The notes: generated by a model not told the origin, from the sequence alone. A DNA stretch of 64,000 bases from Pseudidiomarina salinarum (GCF_000753715.1 NZ_JPER01000001.1:682001-746000); one strand, 5' to 3'; positions 1-13,583 are shown, counted from the first letter of the stretch. Translations and numbers: made by a program.

Positions 1-252
1 GTGGGGCAGCAGGTCGAGTTGCTGCTGCCAGAAGCGGTATTGACACGATTTTCGTTACTTATTTACATCCTGCCGATTCTGATCCTGTTGCTTAGTGCGA
101 TACTGCTTACGCAGGGGCTGGGTTGGCCGGAAGGGCAAGCAATTATTGGCTCACTGATGGCTTTTGCGGCAAGCTTCTGGTTGCTGCGTCGGTGGCTGCA
201 TTTACGTGATGTGCAGGTCACTCAGTTACTCAGTGTGCAGCAAATCACCTGA
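1..252 (+). CDS. rseC: RseC family protein, 3' part (5' end outside window)
   Basis: Only the last 83 codons are present; the GTG at base 1 is probably an internal codon, not a start. Two hydrophobic stretches (about residues 19-39 and 48-63 of the fragment) look like the paired membrane helices of the RseC/MucC family, an inner-membrane protein encoded in rpoE-rseA-rseB-rseC operons and linked to envelope stress and SoxR reduction. Position directly before lepA-lepB matches the usual gammaproteobacterial order, which is the main support. Sequence identity in this fragment alone is weak evidence. Confidence 0.72.
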   Translation: MGQQVELLLPEAVLTRFSLLIYILPILILLLSAILLTQGLGWPEGQAIIGSLMAFAASFWLLRRWLHLRDVQVTQLLSVQQIT

Positions 253-268
253 AATCCCCGAAATTCCT

Positions 269-296
269 TTGTTCCGTGCCGCATAATCAGTATGAT
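269..296 (+). promoter_or_regulatory. Candidate sigma-70 promoter for lepA-lepB
   Basis: TTGTTC (269-274) and TATGAT (291-296) are separated by 16 bases in the 88-base gap between rseC and lepA. Predicted transcription would start near 303, giving a leader of about 40 bases. This is a match by eye only. Confidence 0.35.
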
Positions 297-340
297 CTCC
301 GGTTATTGTCGTATTCTTATAGCTTTCTGCGGGGGCGTTG

Positions 341-2152
341 ATGCCAGAACGGGCGTTTAATCAAGCAAATATTCGTAATTTCTCAATTATTGCGCATATT
401 GATCATGGAAAATCTACCTTGTCCGATCGTTTAATCCAGCATTGTGGTGGCTTGGCCGATCGTGAAATGGCAGCACAGGTATTAGATTCCATGGACCTTG
501 AACGGGAACGTGGCATTACCATTAAGGCGCAGAGCGTAACCTTACATTACACCGCTAAAAATGGCGAAACCTACCAGCTTAACTTCATTGATACCCCCGG
601 CCATGTCGACTTTTCCTATGAAGTGTCGCGCAGCCTGGCCGGTTGTGAAGGGGCGTTACTGGTAGTCGATGCGGCTCAGGGTGTAGAAGCCCAGACGCTG
701 GCGAACTGCTACACGGCGTTAGAGATGGATCTGGAAGTGGTGCCCGTTCTCAATAAGATCGATCTGCCCCAGGCTGATCCCATGCGGGTAGCGGAAGAAA
801 TTGAAGATATCGTAGGAATTGAAGCCATTGATGCAGTGCAATGCTCGGCCAAAACCGGCATAGGTATTGATGACGTACTGGAACGTATTGTCACGCAAAT
901 ACCGCCGCCTCAGGGCGATGCCGAAAAACCGCTGCAGGCACTGATTATCGATTCATGGTTCGATAATTATCAGGGCGTTGTGTCGTTGGTACGGGTGAAA
1001 AACGGTGTACTGCGCGCCGGCGATAAAATGAAAGTCATGTCGACCGGACAGTCCCATCAGATCGACAAAGTTGGTTTTTTCTCACCGAAACCAACCGAAA
1101 CCGGCATCCTGCGCTGCGGCGAAGTAGGCTTTATCATCGCCGGTATCAAGGATATTCTTGGCGCGCCGGTGGGTGATACCCTCACGCTTGCAAAAAATCC
1201 TGCCAGCGCACCCTTACCGGGTTTTAAGAAAGTAAAACCGCAGGTCTACGCCGGCATGTTCCCTATATCCTCGGATGACTATGAGAGCTTCCGGGATGCG
1301 CTGGGTAAACTGTCACTTAATGACGCCTCACTGTTTTATGAGCCGGAAAACTCCAGCGCGCTGGGCTTTGGTTTCCGCTGTGGCTTTCTTGGTATGCTGC
1401 ACATGGAGATTATTCAGGAGCGGCTTGAGCGTGAATACGATATTGATCTTATCACCACCGCCCCGACTGTAGTTTATAAGGTCGTGCGTAAAGACGGTGT
1501 GGAAGTTAAAGTGGACAACCCCACGAAGCTGCCACCGGTTAACGACATTGAAACCATTTACGAGCCTGTCGTTGAAGCAAACATTCTGGTGCCGCAGGAG
1601 TACCTGGGTAACGTTATTACCCTGTGCGTGGATAAACGCGGTATGCAAACGAAAATGACCTATCACGGTAAACAGGTTGCGGTGACTTATGAGTTGCCCA
1701 TGGCTGAAGTGGTCATGGACTTCTTCGACCGTCTGAAATCAACCAGCCGAGGCTACGCGTCACTGGATTACCAGTTTATACGCTTCCAGGAAGCCGACAT
1801 GGTGCGCGTCGACGTACTTATTAATGGTGAACGGGTTGATGCTCTGGCGATGATCACGCACCGTGACCACTCGCAGGGGCGGGGTCGTCAGTTGGTTGAA
1901 AAAATGCAGGAGTTAATTCCCCGGCAAATGTTCGATATCGCCATTCAGGCGACTATCGGTAACCACGTTATTGCCCGTGCGACAGTGAAACAGCTTCGTA
2001 AAAACGTCATTGCCAAGTGTTACGGTGGCGATGTGAGCCGGAAGAAGAAACTGCTGCAGAAGCAAAAAGAGGGTAAGAAGCGGATGAAGCAGCTGGGTAA
2101 CGTAGAAGTACCGCAAGAAGCCTTCTTAGCCGTACTGAAAGTTGGGAAATAA
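341..2152 (+). CDS. lepA: Elongation factor 4 (LepA), ribosome-associated GTPase
   Basis: A 603-residue translational GTPase that acts on ribosomes (back-translocation or initiation quality, depending on the study). The G1 motif HIDHGKST lies near residue 20, the G3 motif DTPGH near 85 and the G4 motif NKID near 140, followed by EF-G-like domains and the family-specific C-terminal region ending in a Lys-rich segment. The ATG at 341 is preferred over the in-frame TTG at 338 because it follows a G-rich stretch (330-335) at good spacing and gives a normal N terminus. lepB follows 15 bases later, as in most relatives. Confidence 0.97.
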   Translation: MPERAFNQANIRNFSIIAHIDHGKSTLSDRLIQHCGGLADREMAAQVLDSMDLERERGITIKAQSVTLHYTAKNGETYQLNFIDTPGHVDFSYEVSRSLAGCEGALLVVDAAQGVEAQTLANCYTALEMDLEVVPVLNKIDLPQADPMRVAEEIEDIVGIEAIDAVQCSAKTGIGIDDVLERIVTQIPPPQGDAEKPLQALIIDSWFDNYQGVVSLVRVKNGVLRAGDKMKVMSTGQSHQIDKVGFFSPKPTETGILRCGEVGFIIAGIKDILGAPVGDTLTLAKNPASAPLPGFKKVKPQVYAGMFPISSDDYESFRDALGKLSLNDASLFYEPENSSALGFGFRCGFLGMLHMEIIQERLEREYDIDLITTAPTVVYKVVRKDGVEVKVDNPTKLPPVNDIETIYEPVVEANILVPQEYLGNVITLCVDKRGMQTKMTYHGKQVAVTYELPMAEVVMDFFDRLKSTSRGYASLDYQFIRFQEADMVRVDVLINGERVDALAMITHRDHSQGRGRQLVEKMQELIPRQMFDIAIQATIGNHVIARATVKQLRKNVIAKCYGGDVSRKKKLLQKQKEGKKRMKQLGNVEVPQEAFLAVLKVGK

Positions 2153-2167
2153 TAACAGGAACAACCA

Positions 2168-3091
2168 ATGGCAAATTTTTACTCAGTTCTGCTGACAGTG
2201 ATTACACTGGCGGCCGGTATTATCTGGTGGTATGACGCCCGCTATAAAAAGCCTGCCCGTAAACAACGGGTGGCTGATGAAGAGCAACGGCTGCAGCAAG
2301 AGCTGGACGCACAGGCCCGTGAGCGGATTGCCCCGCAGGGCAAAATTGCTGAGTTTGCGCAGTCGGTATTTCCGATTCTGCTGATTATTCTGTTGGTGCG
2401 TACTTTTTTATACGAGCCATTCAGAATTCCTTCAGCCTCGATGATGCCAACCATGCTGGCCGGTGATTTTATTCTGGTTGAAAAATTTAGCTATAGTTTG
2501 CGCGATCCGGTATGGCGTACCGAGTTGCTGGAGATGAACAAACCCGAACGTGGTGATATTGCGGTGTTCAAATACCCACTGGCACCTGAAGTTGACTATA
2601 TTAAACGAATTATCGGCCTGCCGGGCGACCGGATTATTTATCGGAACAAGACGCTTTATCTGGAGCCGCCCTGTGTGAATGAGAGCACAACCTGTCCGCA
2701 GGCCAGGGTGATACGGGAGAACGTCAAAGAACAGGACATCGTATACTTTAGCGGGTCTCAGCCGCTAGAGCGGTATCGTGAGCAAATCGGCGATATTCAT
2801 CATGAGATTCTGGTTGACCCGAGTGTTGCGCCGCGTACGCGGTTTTACTTCCAGCAGGATGGCACCGCTATTGATGAATGGATTGTGCCGCAAGGCGAGT
2901 ACTTTTTCATGGGCGACAATCGTGATAACTCAGAAGACAGCCGCTATTGGGGCTTTGTTCCGGAAGATAACCTAGTTGGCCGGGCTGTCTTTATCTGGAT
3001 GAGCTTTGAAATGGATCGTGATCGCGACAGCTTGCTGCCTGACTGGATTCCGACAGGGGTTCGCTGGGCTCGTTTGGGGCAGGTACAATAA
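2168..3091 (+). CDS. lepB: Signal peptidase I
   Basis: Inner-membrane serine protease (307 residues) that cleaves signal peptides from exported proteins. It has an N-terminal membrane helix (about residues 2-22), a charged cytoplasmic loop, a second helix (about 61-77), then the catalytic serine motif PSASMMPTM and the catalytic lysine in DYIKRIIGLPGD. The conserved GDNRDNSEDSR box is present near residue 250. The stop codon is directly followed by the GTG of rnc, so the two are translationally linked. Confidence 0.97.
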   Translation: MANFYSVLLTVITLAAGIIWWYDARYKKPARKQRVADEEQRLQQELDAQARERIAPQGKIAEFAQSVFPILLIILLVRTFLYEPFRIPSASMMPTMLAGDFILVEKFSYSLRDPVWRTELLEMNKPERGDIAVFKYPLAPEVDYIKRIIGLPGDRIIYRNKTLYLEPPCVNESTTCPQARVIRENVKEQDIVYFSGSQPLERYREQIGDIHHEILVDPSVAPRTRFYFQQDGTAIDEWIVPQGEYFFMGDNRDNSEDSRYWGFVPEDNLVGRAVFIWMSFEMDRDRDSLLPDWIPTGVRWARLGQVQ

Positions 3092-3790
3092 GTGAGTTTA
3101 CCTAAACCGCCAATCGCTGAATTAGAACAGGCGATTGGTTACCAATTTTCTGACCCAGCGCTGCTGCAGCAGGCGCTGACCCATCGTAGTGCCGCCGCTC
3201 AGCACAATGAGCGGCTGGAGTTTCTGGGCGATTCCGTACTCGGTATCATTATCAGTGAAGCGCTGTATGAGCGCTTTCCGAACATTGACGAAGGCGATCT
3301 CAGCCGGATGCGGGCTACTTTAGTCTGCGGTCGCTCGCTGGCCAAACTGGCGCAGCGCTTTAAGCTGGGGGCCCACCTGGTCCTTGGGCCGGGCGAACTG
3401 AAAAGCGGTGGTTTCCGGCGCGAATCGATTCTGGCCGACGGGGTAGAGGCTATACTTGGAGCTATGTACCTGGAAAGCGATCTGGCGACCTGCCGGCAGG
3501 TGGTGTTGCAGTGGTTCGAGAAGGATTTAGCGACAATTAAGCCCGGAGCCGGACATAAAGACCCGAAAACGCGGTTACAAGAGTATCTGCAAGGCCGGCA
3601 GGAGCCATTACCTGATTACGAGGTCGTGGCCACCCAGGGACAAGCGCATAACCAGCAATTCACCGTAAGCTGCAAAGTGACCGGCTTGCCGAAGCCCGTT
3701 ACCGGTACCGGCACCAGCCGCCGCAAAGCAGAACAACATGCAGCAACACAGGCCTTAAGCCAGTTGCAGCAACAGGATATCCAACAATGA
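3092..3790 (+). CDS. rnc: Ribonuclease III
   Basis: Double-strand-specific endoribonuclease of 232 residues that matures rRNA and cuts structured mRNAs. The signature [12 protein letters not shown] with its metal-binding acidic residues is near residue 41, and the second acidic cluster (DGVEAILGA) is near 117. The C-terminal third is a double-stranded RNA-binding domain starting about residue 155. It starts with GTG immediately after the lepB stop and overlaps era by four bases (ATGA), giving the classical rnc-era-recO operon. Confidence 0.97.
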   Translation: MSLPKPPIAELEQAIGYQFSDPALLQQALTHRSAAAQHNERLEFLGDSVLGIIISEALYERFPNIDEGDLSRMRATLVCGRSLAKLAQRFKLGAHLVLGPGELKSGGFRRESILADGVEAILGAMYLESDLATCRQVVLQWFEKDLATIKPGAGHKDPKTRLQEYLQGRQEPLPDYEVVATQGQAHNQQFTVSCKVTGLPKPVTGTGTSRRKAEQHAATQALSQLQQQDIQQ

Positions 3791-4695
3791 ATGAAACCGA
3801 ATTTCAGTCTGAATCTGCATTTGTAGCCATCGTGGGCCGCCCGAACGTGGGTAAGTCAACGCTGCTTAACCGTATTCTCGGACAGAAAATCAGTATTACT
3901 TCCAGCAAACCGCAGACCACCCGCCACCGAATCCTGGGTATCGAAACCGAAGGGGATCGGCAGATTGTCTATGTTGATACCCCCGGCTTGCACCAGGATG
4001 AGAAAAAGGCAATTAACCGCTTAATGAATCGCACCGCGGCCAGCTCAATGAGCGGCGTCGAAGTGGTGTTATTTGTGGTGGAGGTCAATCGCTGGAGCAG
4101 CGATGATGAAATGGTGCTCAATAAGCTGAAGAAGATTCAGCGCCCGGTGATCCTGGTCGTGAATAAGATTGATCAGGTGAAAGATAAAGCCAGCCTGCTG
4201 CCGCAGTTACAGCAACTGGCCCAGCGTCATGACTTTGTCGAAATTGTGCCCTTGTCAGCTGAAACCGGCGATCAGGTCGAGGCCTTGCGCAAGCTGGTAC
4301 ACAATTACGCTAAGCCTGGCGCGCATCACTATCCGGACGATTATGTAACCGATCGTTCGGTACGCTTTATGACCGCTGAGATTATTCGCGAGAAGCTGAT
4401 GCGCTTTACCGGCGAAGAAGTGCCGTACAGCACCACAGTTGAAATTGAGCAATTTAAAACCGCACCAAACGGTACCACCCATATTCATGCCCTTATTCTG
4501 GTTGAGCGGGAAGGGCAAAAACGCATGATTATCGGCGCTGGTGGGGCGAAGTTAAAGACTATAGGCACTGAAGCACGGCGTGATGTTGAAGCCCTGATTG
4601 ACGGTAAAGTGTTGCTGAAACTTTGGGTGAAAGTGAAGTCAGGCTGGGCAGACGATGAGCGGGCCCTGCGCAGTTTAGGCTACCAGGAGGACTAA
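3787..4695 (+). CDS. era: GTPase Era
   Basis: Essential GTPase (302 residues) that binds the 3' end of 16S rRNA and helps 30S assembly. Visible motifs are G1 GRPNVGKST near residue 17, G3 DTPGLH near 64, G4 NKID near 126, and a C-terminal KH domain containing the IIGAGG loop near 250. The ATG overlaps the rnc stop. The recO ribosome-binding site (AGGAGG, 4685-4690) lies inside the last codons. Confidence 0.97.
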   Translation: MNETEFQSESAFVAIVGRPNVGKSTLLNRILGQKISITSSKPQTTRHRILGIETEGDRQIVYVDTPGLHQDEKKAINRLMNRTAASSMSGVEVVLFVVEVNRWSSDDEMVLNKLKKIQRPVILVVNKIDQVKDKASLLPQLQQLAQRHDFVEIVPLSAETGDQVEALRKLVHNYAKPGAHHYPDDYVTDRSVRFMTAEIIREKLMRFTGEEVPYSTTVEIEQFKTAPNGTTHIHALILVEREGQKRMIIGAGGAKLKTIGTEARRDVEALIDGKVLLKLWVKVKSGWADDERALRSLGYQED

Positions 4696-4700
4696 CTGCG

Positions 4701-5390
4701 ATGGAACCGGCGTTTGTACTGCATCGCTGGCCCTATCAGGATACCGGACTCTTGTGTGAGTTTTACAGTGCAGAACAAGGCAAATTCCGGGCTGTAGCAA
4801 AAGGCGCGCGACGACCGAAAAGCCGTTGGCGGAGCATTCTGCAGCCGTTCACCCCATTGCTGATTGAAAGCCGGGGCCGCCATGAACTGCAAACCTTAAC
4901 GCAGGCCGAACTCGCTGGCTCCCATATTCCCTTAGCCGGCGAACGGGTGTATTCGGGCTTTTACCTGAATGAACTCATCCAGCGGCTGACATCGCCTTAT
5001 CAGTCGGTAGACGGGTTGTTTAATGACTACCAGCAAAGCCTGGCGCTGCTGGCGGTGACGGATCAGGTCGAGCCGCTATTACGACGCTTCGAATGGCAGT
5101 TACTTTGTCATCTGGGCCATGGTTTTGACTGGCATCAGGATACCCAGTCTGACCCGATTCGCGCTGATGGCAGCTATCAGTTTCTGCCCGAAGCCGGATT
5201 TATGCCGCTACCGGCACCGACAACGACCAGTTACCGTGGCGCGGATATTATCCGCATGGCGGCGTTTGAGTTACAGGATCAACAGCTGCTAAACTCGTTT
5301 AAGCGGTTGATGCGACAAGCGTTGCATCCCTTTCTTGGCGACAAGCCGTTGCGCAGTCGCCAGTTATTCGCTCAGTTTAAGGATTATTGA
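4701..5390 (+). CDS. recO: DNA repair protein RecO
   Basis: Recombination mediator (229 residues) that works with RecR and RecF to load RecA on gapped DNA. The N terminus has the OB-fold pattern of the family ([17 protein letters not shown], then a GARRPKSRW basic stretch near residue 35). Like other gammaproteobacterial RecO proteins it lacks the four-cysteine zinc finger. Start chosen at ATG 4701, ten bases after AGGAGG. Confidence 0.93.
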   Translation: MEPAFVLHRWPYQDTGLLCEFYSAEQGKFRAVAKGARRPKSRWRSILQPFTPLLIESRGRHELQTLTQAELAGSHIPLAGERVYSGFYLNELIQRLTSPYQSVDGLFNDYQQSLALLAVTDQVEPLLRRFEWQLLCHLGHGFDWHQDTQSDPIRADGSYQFLPEAGFMPLPAPTTTSYRGADIIRMAAFELQDQQLLNSFKRLMRQALHPFLGDKPLRSRQLFAQFKDY

Positions 5391-5391
5391 T

Positions 5392-6153
5392 ATGGATTAC
5401 GCACCTTCCAGCGAGCCGATTCTGCTTGGCGTGAACATCGACCATATTGCTACCCTGCGTAATGCACGTGGCGGTACTTACCCTGATCCGGTCAGCGCGG
5501 CTACGATCGCAGAGCAGGCGGGTGCCGACAGTATTACCATTCATTTGCGTGAAGACCGCCGGCATATCAGTGATCGCGATGTAGAAATTCTTTCAAAAAC
5601 GCTGCAAACCTGCATGAATCTGGAAATGGCGGTGACCGATGAAATGCTGACGATCGCCAGCCGGATCCGGCCAAGTTACTGCTGCCTGGTGCCTGAGCGG
5701 CGTGAAGAGCTGACCACCGAAGGCGGGCTGGACGTTATTGGTCAGAAAGAAAAAATCAAAGATGCGATAGCCCGTCTCAGAGATGACGGCATTATCCCCT
5801 CGTTGTTTATTGATCCCGATAAAGCGCAGATTGATGCGGCCTTTGAAGTGGGCGCCCCTATTATTGAGCTGCATACCGGTGCCTATGCGCAGCAACCAAC
5901 CCGGGCGACCACCAAACACTCTTTAATGCTGCTGCACGATGCAGCGAAGTACGCTCAGGCCGAGGGGTTGCAGGTTAACGCCGGGCACGGGTTACATTAC
6001 ACCAACACGGCCGCGGTTGCCGCGTTACCACAGATTACTGAACTCAATATCGGCCATGCCATTATCTCCCGTGCGGTATTGGTGGGCCTGGATCGGGCGG
6101 TACGTGATATGAAGCAGCTGATGGTTCAGGCGCGCGTGCAAGCGCAGCTGTAA
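5392..6153 (+). CDS. pdxJ: Pyridoxine 5'-phosphate synthase
   Basis: Condenses 3-amino-2-oxopropyl phosphate with deoxyxylulose 5-phosphate to make pyridoxine 5'-phosphate, the last ring-forming step of DXP-dependent vitamin B6 synthesis. The TIM-barrel enzyme starts [18 protein letters not shown] and contains the conserved HLREDRRHI and NAGHGLHY stretches. I use ATG 5392 (253 residues), one base after the recO stop, rather than an upstream in-frame start at 5335 that would lie inside recO. In Escherichia coli acpS follows here; in this window rlmD follows instead. Confidence 0.96.
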   Translation: MDYAPSSEPILLGVNIDHIATLRNARGGTYPDPVSAATIAEQAGADSITIHLREDRRHISDRDVEILSKTLQTCMNLEMAVTDEMLTIASRIRPSYCCLVPERREELTTEGGLDVIGQKEKIKDAIARLRDDGIIPSLFIDPDKAQIDAAFEVGAPIIELHTGAYAQQPTRATTKHSLMLLHDAAKYAQAEGLQVNAGHGLHYTNTAAVAALPQITELNIGHAIISRAVLVGLDRAVRDMKQLMVQARVQAQL

Positions 6154-6160
6154 TCATCCT

Positions 6161-7489
6161 ATGGCGCGTATCTACCGACCTCCGCAACGCACTAAAGCGC
6201 CGCAGCCACTCAGCCGTAATCAGCCGGTAACCGGCCTTGATCATCAGGGCCGGGGCGTTGTGCGTACGGACCAAGGCGCGCGTTTTATCGCTGGCGCCTT
6301 ACCTGATGAGATAATCAGTTTTCAGCCACTCGGCAAATATGAAGGCACGCTCACAGCCATCCACCAGCACAGTCCGCTGCGGGTTAATCCGCCATGCCGC
6401 TTTTACGCCTCATGCGGCGGCTGCGATTTGCAGCATCTGCAATTAGCAGCGCAACGCGACCATAAACAACAAGTGGTTAGCGAGTTGCTGCAGAAATTTG
6501 CCGGCATCACGGCAGTGAACTGGCTGGAGCCTCTGCAGGCAGCAGCCTGGAATTACCGGCAGCGGACACGACTGGCAGTGCACTGGGATCCGAAACGCCA
6601 GTCGCTGCGACTGGGCTTTCGCGCCAGGGGCAGTAAAAGCATTGTTGAAATCGACCATTGTCTGGTGCTGTCCGATCAATTAAACCCGCTATTAGCGCCG
6701 TTAAAGCAGCTGTTGCCAGGATTAAAATCAGTGCGTGAGTTGGGGCATGTCGAACTTATTGCCGGGGTCAGCGAACGACTGGTGCTATTGCGTTTGCAGC
6801 AACCGCCGGAATCAGCGGATCAGGCCTTGCTGCAGAACTTTGCTGAGCAACAGCAGGTGCAGGTATGGCTGCAGGTTGGTGCTGATGCGGCGGTACGACT
6901 GGCGCGCCAGGATGCCAGTGAACCAGCGGCACCCCAATATATGAGTTCAGGTGTCCGTTTGAATTTTACCCCCGGCAATTTCCTGCAGGCCCATGCTGAA
7001 TTAAATCAGCAACTGGTGGCCCAGGCTATTGCGTGGCTGGATCCGCAGCCGGGTGAGCAGGTGCTCGACCTTTTTGCCGGGAGCGGCAATTTCAGCATTC
7101 CGTTGGCCCGCAAAGGGGCACAGGTTACGGCAGTTGAAGGTATCGCCTCGATGGTTTCACAGCTATCGGAGAATGCCAGCCGTGCCGGGGTGCAGCTGGA
7201 GGCGGTCTGCGCTGATCTGGAGCAGCCGTGGAAGCATCCGGTGCTGGCCAGTCAGACCGTCGATAAGGTCTTGCTGGATCCGGCCCGACAGGGCGCTGCG
7301 AATGCAATTGCCGAGATCACGGCGCGGGCACCGCAGCGAATTATTTATGTTTCCTGTGCGCCGGATACCCTGGCGCGTGACGCGGCATTACTTATAACAA
7401 AAGGTTATGAATTGAGGCAGGCGCAGATAGTTGACATGTTTCCCCAGACCCATCACATTGAAACCTTAAGCTGGTTTGAGAGGAGGTAA
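6161..7489 (+). CDS. rlmD: 23S rRNA (uracil(1939)-C(5))-methyltransferase RlmD
   Basis: SAM-dependent RNA methyltransferase of 442 residues. An N-terminal TRAM region precedes the iron-sulfur cysteines (CRFYASCGGCDLQH near residue 78; a later cysteine is in the DHCLVL stretch). The SAM-binding motif DLFAGSGNFS is near residue 302, and the catalytic cysteine lies in YVSCAPDTLARD near 397. Followed six bases later by relA, the usual rlmD-relA pairing. Confidence 0.95.
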   Translation: MARIYRPPQRTKAPQPLSRNQPVTGLDHQGRGVVRTDQGARFIAGALPDEIISFQPLGKYEGTLTAIHQHSPLRVNPPCRFYASCGGCDLQHLQLAAQRDHKQQVVSELLQKFAGITAVNWLEPLQAAAWNYRQRTRLAVHWDPKRQSLRLGFRARGSKSIVEIDHCLVLSDQLNPLLAPLKQLLPGLKSVRELGHVELIAGVSERLVLLRLQQPPESADQALLQNFAEQQQVQVWLQVGADAAVRLARQDASEPAAPQYMSSGVRLNFTPGNFLQAHAELNQQLVAQAIAWLDPQPGEQVLDLFAGSGNFSIPLARKGAQVTAVEGIASMVSQLSENASRAGVQLEAVCADLEQPWKHPVLASQTVDKVLLDPARQGAANAIAEITARAPQRIIYVSCAPDTLARDAALLITKGYELRQAQIVDMFPQTHHIETLSWFERR

Positions 7490-7495
7490 CTGGGA

Positions 7496-9679
7496 GTGGT
7501 CTTTGTCCGCGCTACCCACGTCGATAAGCCCGGTCAGAATACTGGTGACTGGCTGGCGCAGTTGCACCCGCAAGAACGTCGGCAGGAGCTTGAACAGCAT
7601 GCCAGTAAACTACAAAGCTATTGTCATAAACAAGCCCAGCACTACGTAAAAGGCCAGGAAATGGCCGAAATCCTGATCGGCCTGAACCTGGATCAGGAAT
7701 CCTTGCTGGCCGCCTTGTACAGTCCCGCCTATGAAGCCGGCTTAATTTCCGACGACCAGATTATCGCCGCCAGCGGCACCAACCTGCTTAAAGTGCTGCA
7801 GGCGGTACGACAGATGCAAACAATCAGCGATTTACAGCATTTTCAGCATGGTAAGCCTGATGTGGTGCAGATCGACAATGTCCGACGCATGCTGCTGGCT
7901 ATGGTTGCTGATGTGCGGGCGGTACTGATCAAACTTGCTGAACGTATCTGTTATTTACGTCAGGTGAAAGATCTGGACGAGGAAGTGCGGGTACTGGCAG
8001 CCAAAGAATGCCAGGAAATTTACGCGCCGCTGGCCAACCGGCTGGGAATCGGACAAATGAAATGGGAGCTTGAAGATCTCTCCTTCCGCTACCTGCATCC
8101 GCAGACCTATAAGAGCATTGCCAGCCAGCTGCATGAACGGCGCGTTGATCGGCAACATTACATTGAGGACTTCGTCGCCGCCGTCGAGCGCGATCTGAGC
8201 GCGCAAGGCGTTCAGGCGAATGTCTATGGCCGGCCCAAACATATCTATTCAATCTGGCGCAAGATGCAAAAAAAGCATCTGAATTTTACCCAGCTTTATG
8301 ACTTACGGGCGGTGCGGATTGTAACTGACTCACTAAAAGACTGTTATGCCGCATTGGGCGTGGTCCATAGCCGCTACCGCCATATCCGTTCGGAGTTTGA
8401 TGACTATATAGCTACCCCAAAAGCGAACGGCTATCAGTCGATTCATACGGTGGTTATTGGCCCGGAAGGCAAACATATTGAGATTCAGATCCGCACCGCT
8501 GATATGCACGACGATGCGGAATTAGGGGTAGCGGCACACTGGCTTTATAAAGAAGGTACTGGCGTGAGTCGCCGCCATGGGTTTGAGGAAAAAATTGCCT
8601 GGCTGCGTAAGCTGCTGGCCTGGCATGAGGATATGGCCGAAAACGATGAACTGGTGGCAGAAATACGCTCCCAGGTATTCGAGGACCGGGTCTATGTATT
8701 TACTCCGAAAGGTGAGGTCATTGATCTGCCCAGCGGTGCGACGCCGCTGGATTTTGCCTATTACATTCATTCCGGCGTCGGGCATCGCTGTGTCGGCGCC
8801 AAGGTTGATGGGCATATCGTACCTTTTACCTACCAGCTGAAAAATGGTGAGCGGGTCGAAATTCTTACGCAAAAAGAAGAGAAACCGCGCCGTGACTGGC
8901 TTAACCCCGGCCTGGGTTACCTCAATACCGCCCGGGCGCGTAGTAAAGTACAGACTTATTTTAAAAAGCTGGACCGCGATAAGAATATAAAGCTCGGTAA
9001 AGAGCTGCTGGAGACCGAATTACATAAGTTATCGCTGCCGCTGACGCAGGCGTCGCAGGTATTGGAACGTTTTAATCTGCAGCATATTGATGATCTTTGT
9101 GCGGCGGTTGGTGCCGGGGATGTGCGTCTGCATCAGGTTATCAACCAGTTGCGGCCGGCGGCCGACGCCACCAGTGAGCGGCTGGAACGGCTGACCGCCC
9201 GCAAACCCAAGCGCAGTGCCGGCAAACAAAGCGATGTCCGGGTACAGGGTATTGGTAATTTGCTGGTGCAATTTGCCGGTTGCTGCCAGCCGCTGCCGGG
9301 TGAGAAAATTTTGGGTTTTGTTACTCAGGGGCGCGGGGTGTCGGTGCACCGGCAAGACTGCGAACAGTTGCAGCATTTGCTGCAGCTGCACCCTGAGCGC
9401 GGGCTGGCCGTCAGCTGGAGCCAGCAGGAGCAGACCAGTTACCGGGCTGATCTGCTGATTGAGGCGGATGACCGCAACGGCCTGCTGCACGATATAACCA
9501 GTATTCTGGCGAATGAAAAAGCCAGCGTCACACAACTTGAAACCACCACCGACAGTTCTGCCCAGCAGGCACGGATCATGCTGGGAGTGTTGATCGACAG
9601 TAACCAGGGCTTGCAGCGTATCATCAGCCGGCTGCAACAGTTAAAAAGCATTCACCAGGTTAGCAGGATGACTAAATGA
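7496..9679 (+). CDS. relA: GTP pyrophosphokinase RelA, (p)ppGpp synthetase I
   Basis: Ribosome-associated synthetase (727 residues) that makes (p)ppGpp on amino-acid starvation. The synthetase core contains YDLRAVRIV and the SEFDDYIATPKANGYQSIHT stretch; the EFDD acidic motif is typical of RelA rather than SpoT. The N-terminal HD hydrolase region lacks its catalytic HD pair, as usual in RelA. Downstream come a TGS domain (VYVFTPKGEVIDLPSGATPLDF), a Cys-rich zinc-finger region (FAGCCQPLPGE) and a C-terminal ACT domain. Start is GTG with a very strong AGGAGGT (7481-7487) eight bases upstream. Confidence 0.97.
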   Translation: MVFVRATHVDKPGQNTGDWLAQLHPQERRQELEQHASKLQSYCHKQAQHYVKGQEMAEILIGLNLDQESLLAALYSPAYEAGLISDDQIIAASGTNLLKVLQAVRQMQTISDLQHFQHGKPDVVQIDNVRRMLLAMVADVRAVLIKLAERICYLRQVKDLDEEVRVLAAKECQEIYAPLANRLGIGQMKWELEDLSFRYLHPQTYKSIASQLHERRVDRQHYIEDFVAAVERDLSAQGVQANVYGRPKHIYSIWRKMQKKHLNFTQLYDLRAVRIVTDSLKDCYAALGVVHSRYRHIRSEFDDYIATPKANGYQSIHTVVIGPEGKHIEIQIRTADMHDDAELGVAAHWLYKEGTGVSRRHGFEEKIAWLRKLLAWHEDMAENDELVAEIRSQVFEDRVYVFTPKGEVIDLPSGATPLDFAYYIHSGVGHRCVGAKVDGHIVPFTYQLKNGERVEILTQKEEKPRRDWLNPGLGYLNTARARSKVQTYFKKLDRDKNIKLGKELLETELHKLSLPLTQASQVLERFNLQHIDDLCAAVGAGDVRLHQVINQLRPAADATSERLERLTARKPKRSAGKQSDVRVQGIGNLLVQFAGCCQPLPGEKILGFVTQGRGVSVHRQDCEQLQHLLQLHPERGLAVSWSQQEQTSYRADLLIEADDRNGLLHDITSILANEKASVTQLETTTDSSAQQARIMLGVLIDSNQGLQRIISRLQQLKSIHQVSRMTK

Positions 9680-10488
9680 GCAAACCGACAACGCAGTATC
9701 CAGGGGTAGACGAATTATTACAGGTGATGCGGCGGTTACGGGATCCGGCCGGTGGGTGTCCGTGGGATCTGCAGCAAACCCTGACCAGCCTTATTCCTTA
9801 TACCATTGAGGAAGCCTATGAAGTGGCGGCGGCGATTACTGAGGGCGATCTGGGCGAGATTAAAGATGAACTCGGTGATTTATTATTCCAGGTGGTGTTT
9901 TACACCCAGCTGACCGCCGAACAGGGTGATTTTACTTTTGATGAGGTCGCGGCGCAGACGGCGGAGAAACTGATACGCCGGCATCCCCACGTATTTGGTG
10001 ACAGTACTACCCAGAGCGACGCGGAAATTAAAGCGCAGTGGGAACGCATCAAGCAGCAGGAACGCAGCGAAAAAGGCCAGGCCGCGACTGTGTTTGCGGG
10101 GATCCCCGCTAATTTGCCCGCCATTCTGACGGCACAGAAGCTGCAGAAGCGCGCCGCCACCGTCGGTTTTGACTGGCCACAAGTTGCGCCGGTAGCAGAT
10201 AAAGTTCGTGAAGAGCTTGCTGAGGTGATGGCTGAACTGGAACGGGATGTAACCGATCATGATGCGGTTGAAGCCGAAATAGGCGATTTACTCTTCGCGG
10301 TGGTTAACCTGGCGCGCCATGTACAGGTGAACCCGGAACAAGCTCTGCGGCGTACTAATACAAAATTTAAGCGCCGTTTTCAGCATATTGAAGCGCGTTT
10401 GCGCGAGCAGGGGCTGCAGCCGGATGAACTAACCCTGGCCGAACTCGAAGCTTATTGGCAGGCAGCGAAAGTTCTCACCGACAGTTAA
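9676..10488 (+). CDS. mazG: Nucleoside triphosphate pyrophosphohydrolase MazG
   Basis: All-alpha NTP pyrophosphatase (270 residues) with two MazG repeats. The first has the EEAYEVAAAI and KDELGDLLFQVVF metal-binding helices (residues 36-80), the second the corresponding EELAEVMAEL and EAEIGDLLFAVVN helices (about 180-215). Family members hydrolyse canonical and damaged NTPs and can lower ppGpp indirectly. Its ATG overlaps the relA stop, so it is co-translated with relA. No mazEF toxin-antitoxin pair lies between relA and mazG, unlike in E. coli. Confidence 0.95.
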   Translation: MSKPTTQYPGVDELLQVMRRLRDPAGGCPWDLQQTLTSLIPYTIEEAYEVAAAITEGDLGEIKDELGDLLFQVVFYTQLTAEQGDFTFDEVAAQTAEKLIRRHPHVFGDSTTQSDAEIKAQWERIKQQERSEKGQAATVFAGIPANLPAILTAQKLQKRAATVGFDWPQVAPVADKVREELAEVMAELERDVTDHDAVEAEIGDLLFAVVNLARHVQVNPEQALRRTNTKFKRRFQHIEARLREQGLQPDELTLAELEAYWQAAKVLTDS

Positions 10489-10500
10489 TGGTTTTTTAAA

Positions 10501-10529
10501 TTGTCGGAGCACCGCGGCTCGGGTATACT
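10501..10529 (+). promoter_or_regulatory. Candidate sigma-70 promoter for pyrG
   Basis: TTGTCG (10501-10506) and TATACT (10524-10529) are exactly 17 bases apart in the 93-base gap before pyrG. The likely start point near 10536 gives a leader of about 46 bases. The -10 matches consensus at five of six bases and the -35 at four. Confidence 0.5.
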
Positions 10530-10566
10530 ATTTTCCCGTCTTGAAGCAATTCTCTAATTAACCTGA

Positions 10567-12219
<1,653 letters not shown>

Positions 12220-12254
12220 CAGCTTAGTTAATTGATAAAAGACAGGAGTAATAG

Positions 12255-13556
<1,302 letters not shown>

Positions 13557-13583
13557 GCCTGGCCAGCGGCAAGCGGGGTGAGT

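Noticed and set aside
5335-5391. Extended N terminus for pdxJ
   Set aside because: The extra residues lie inside recO and are absent from the family; ATG 5392 gives a normal start.
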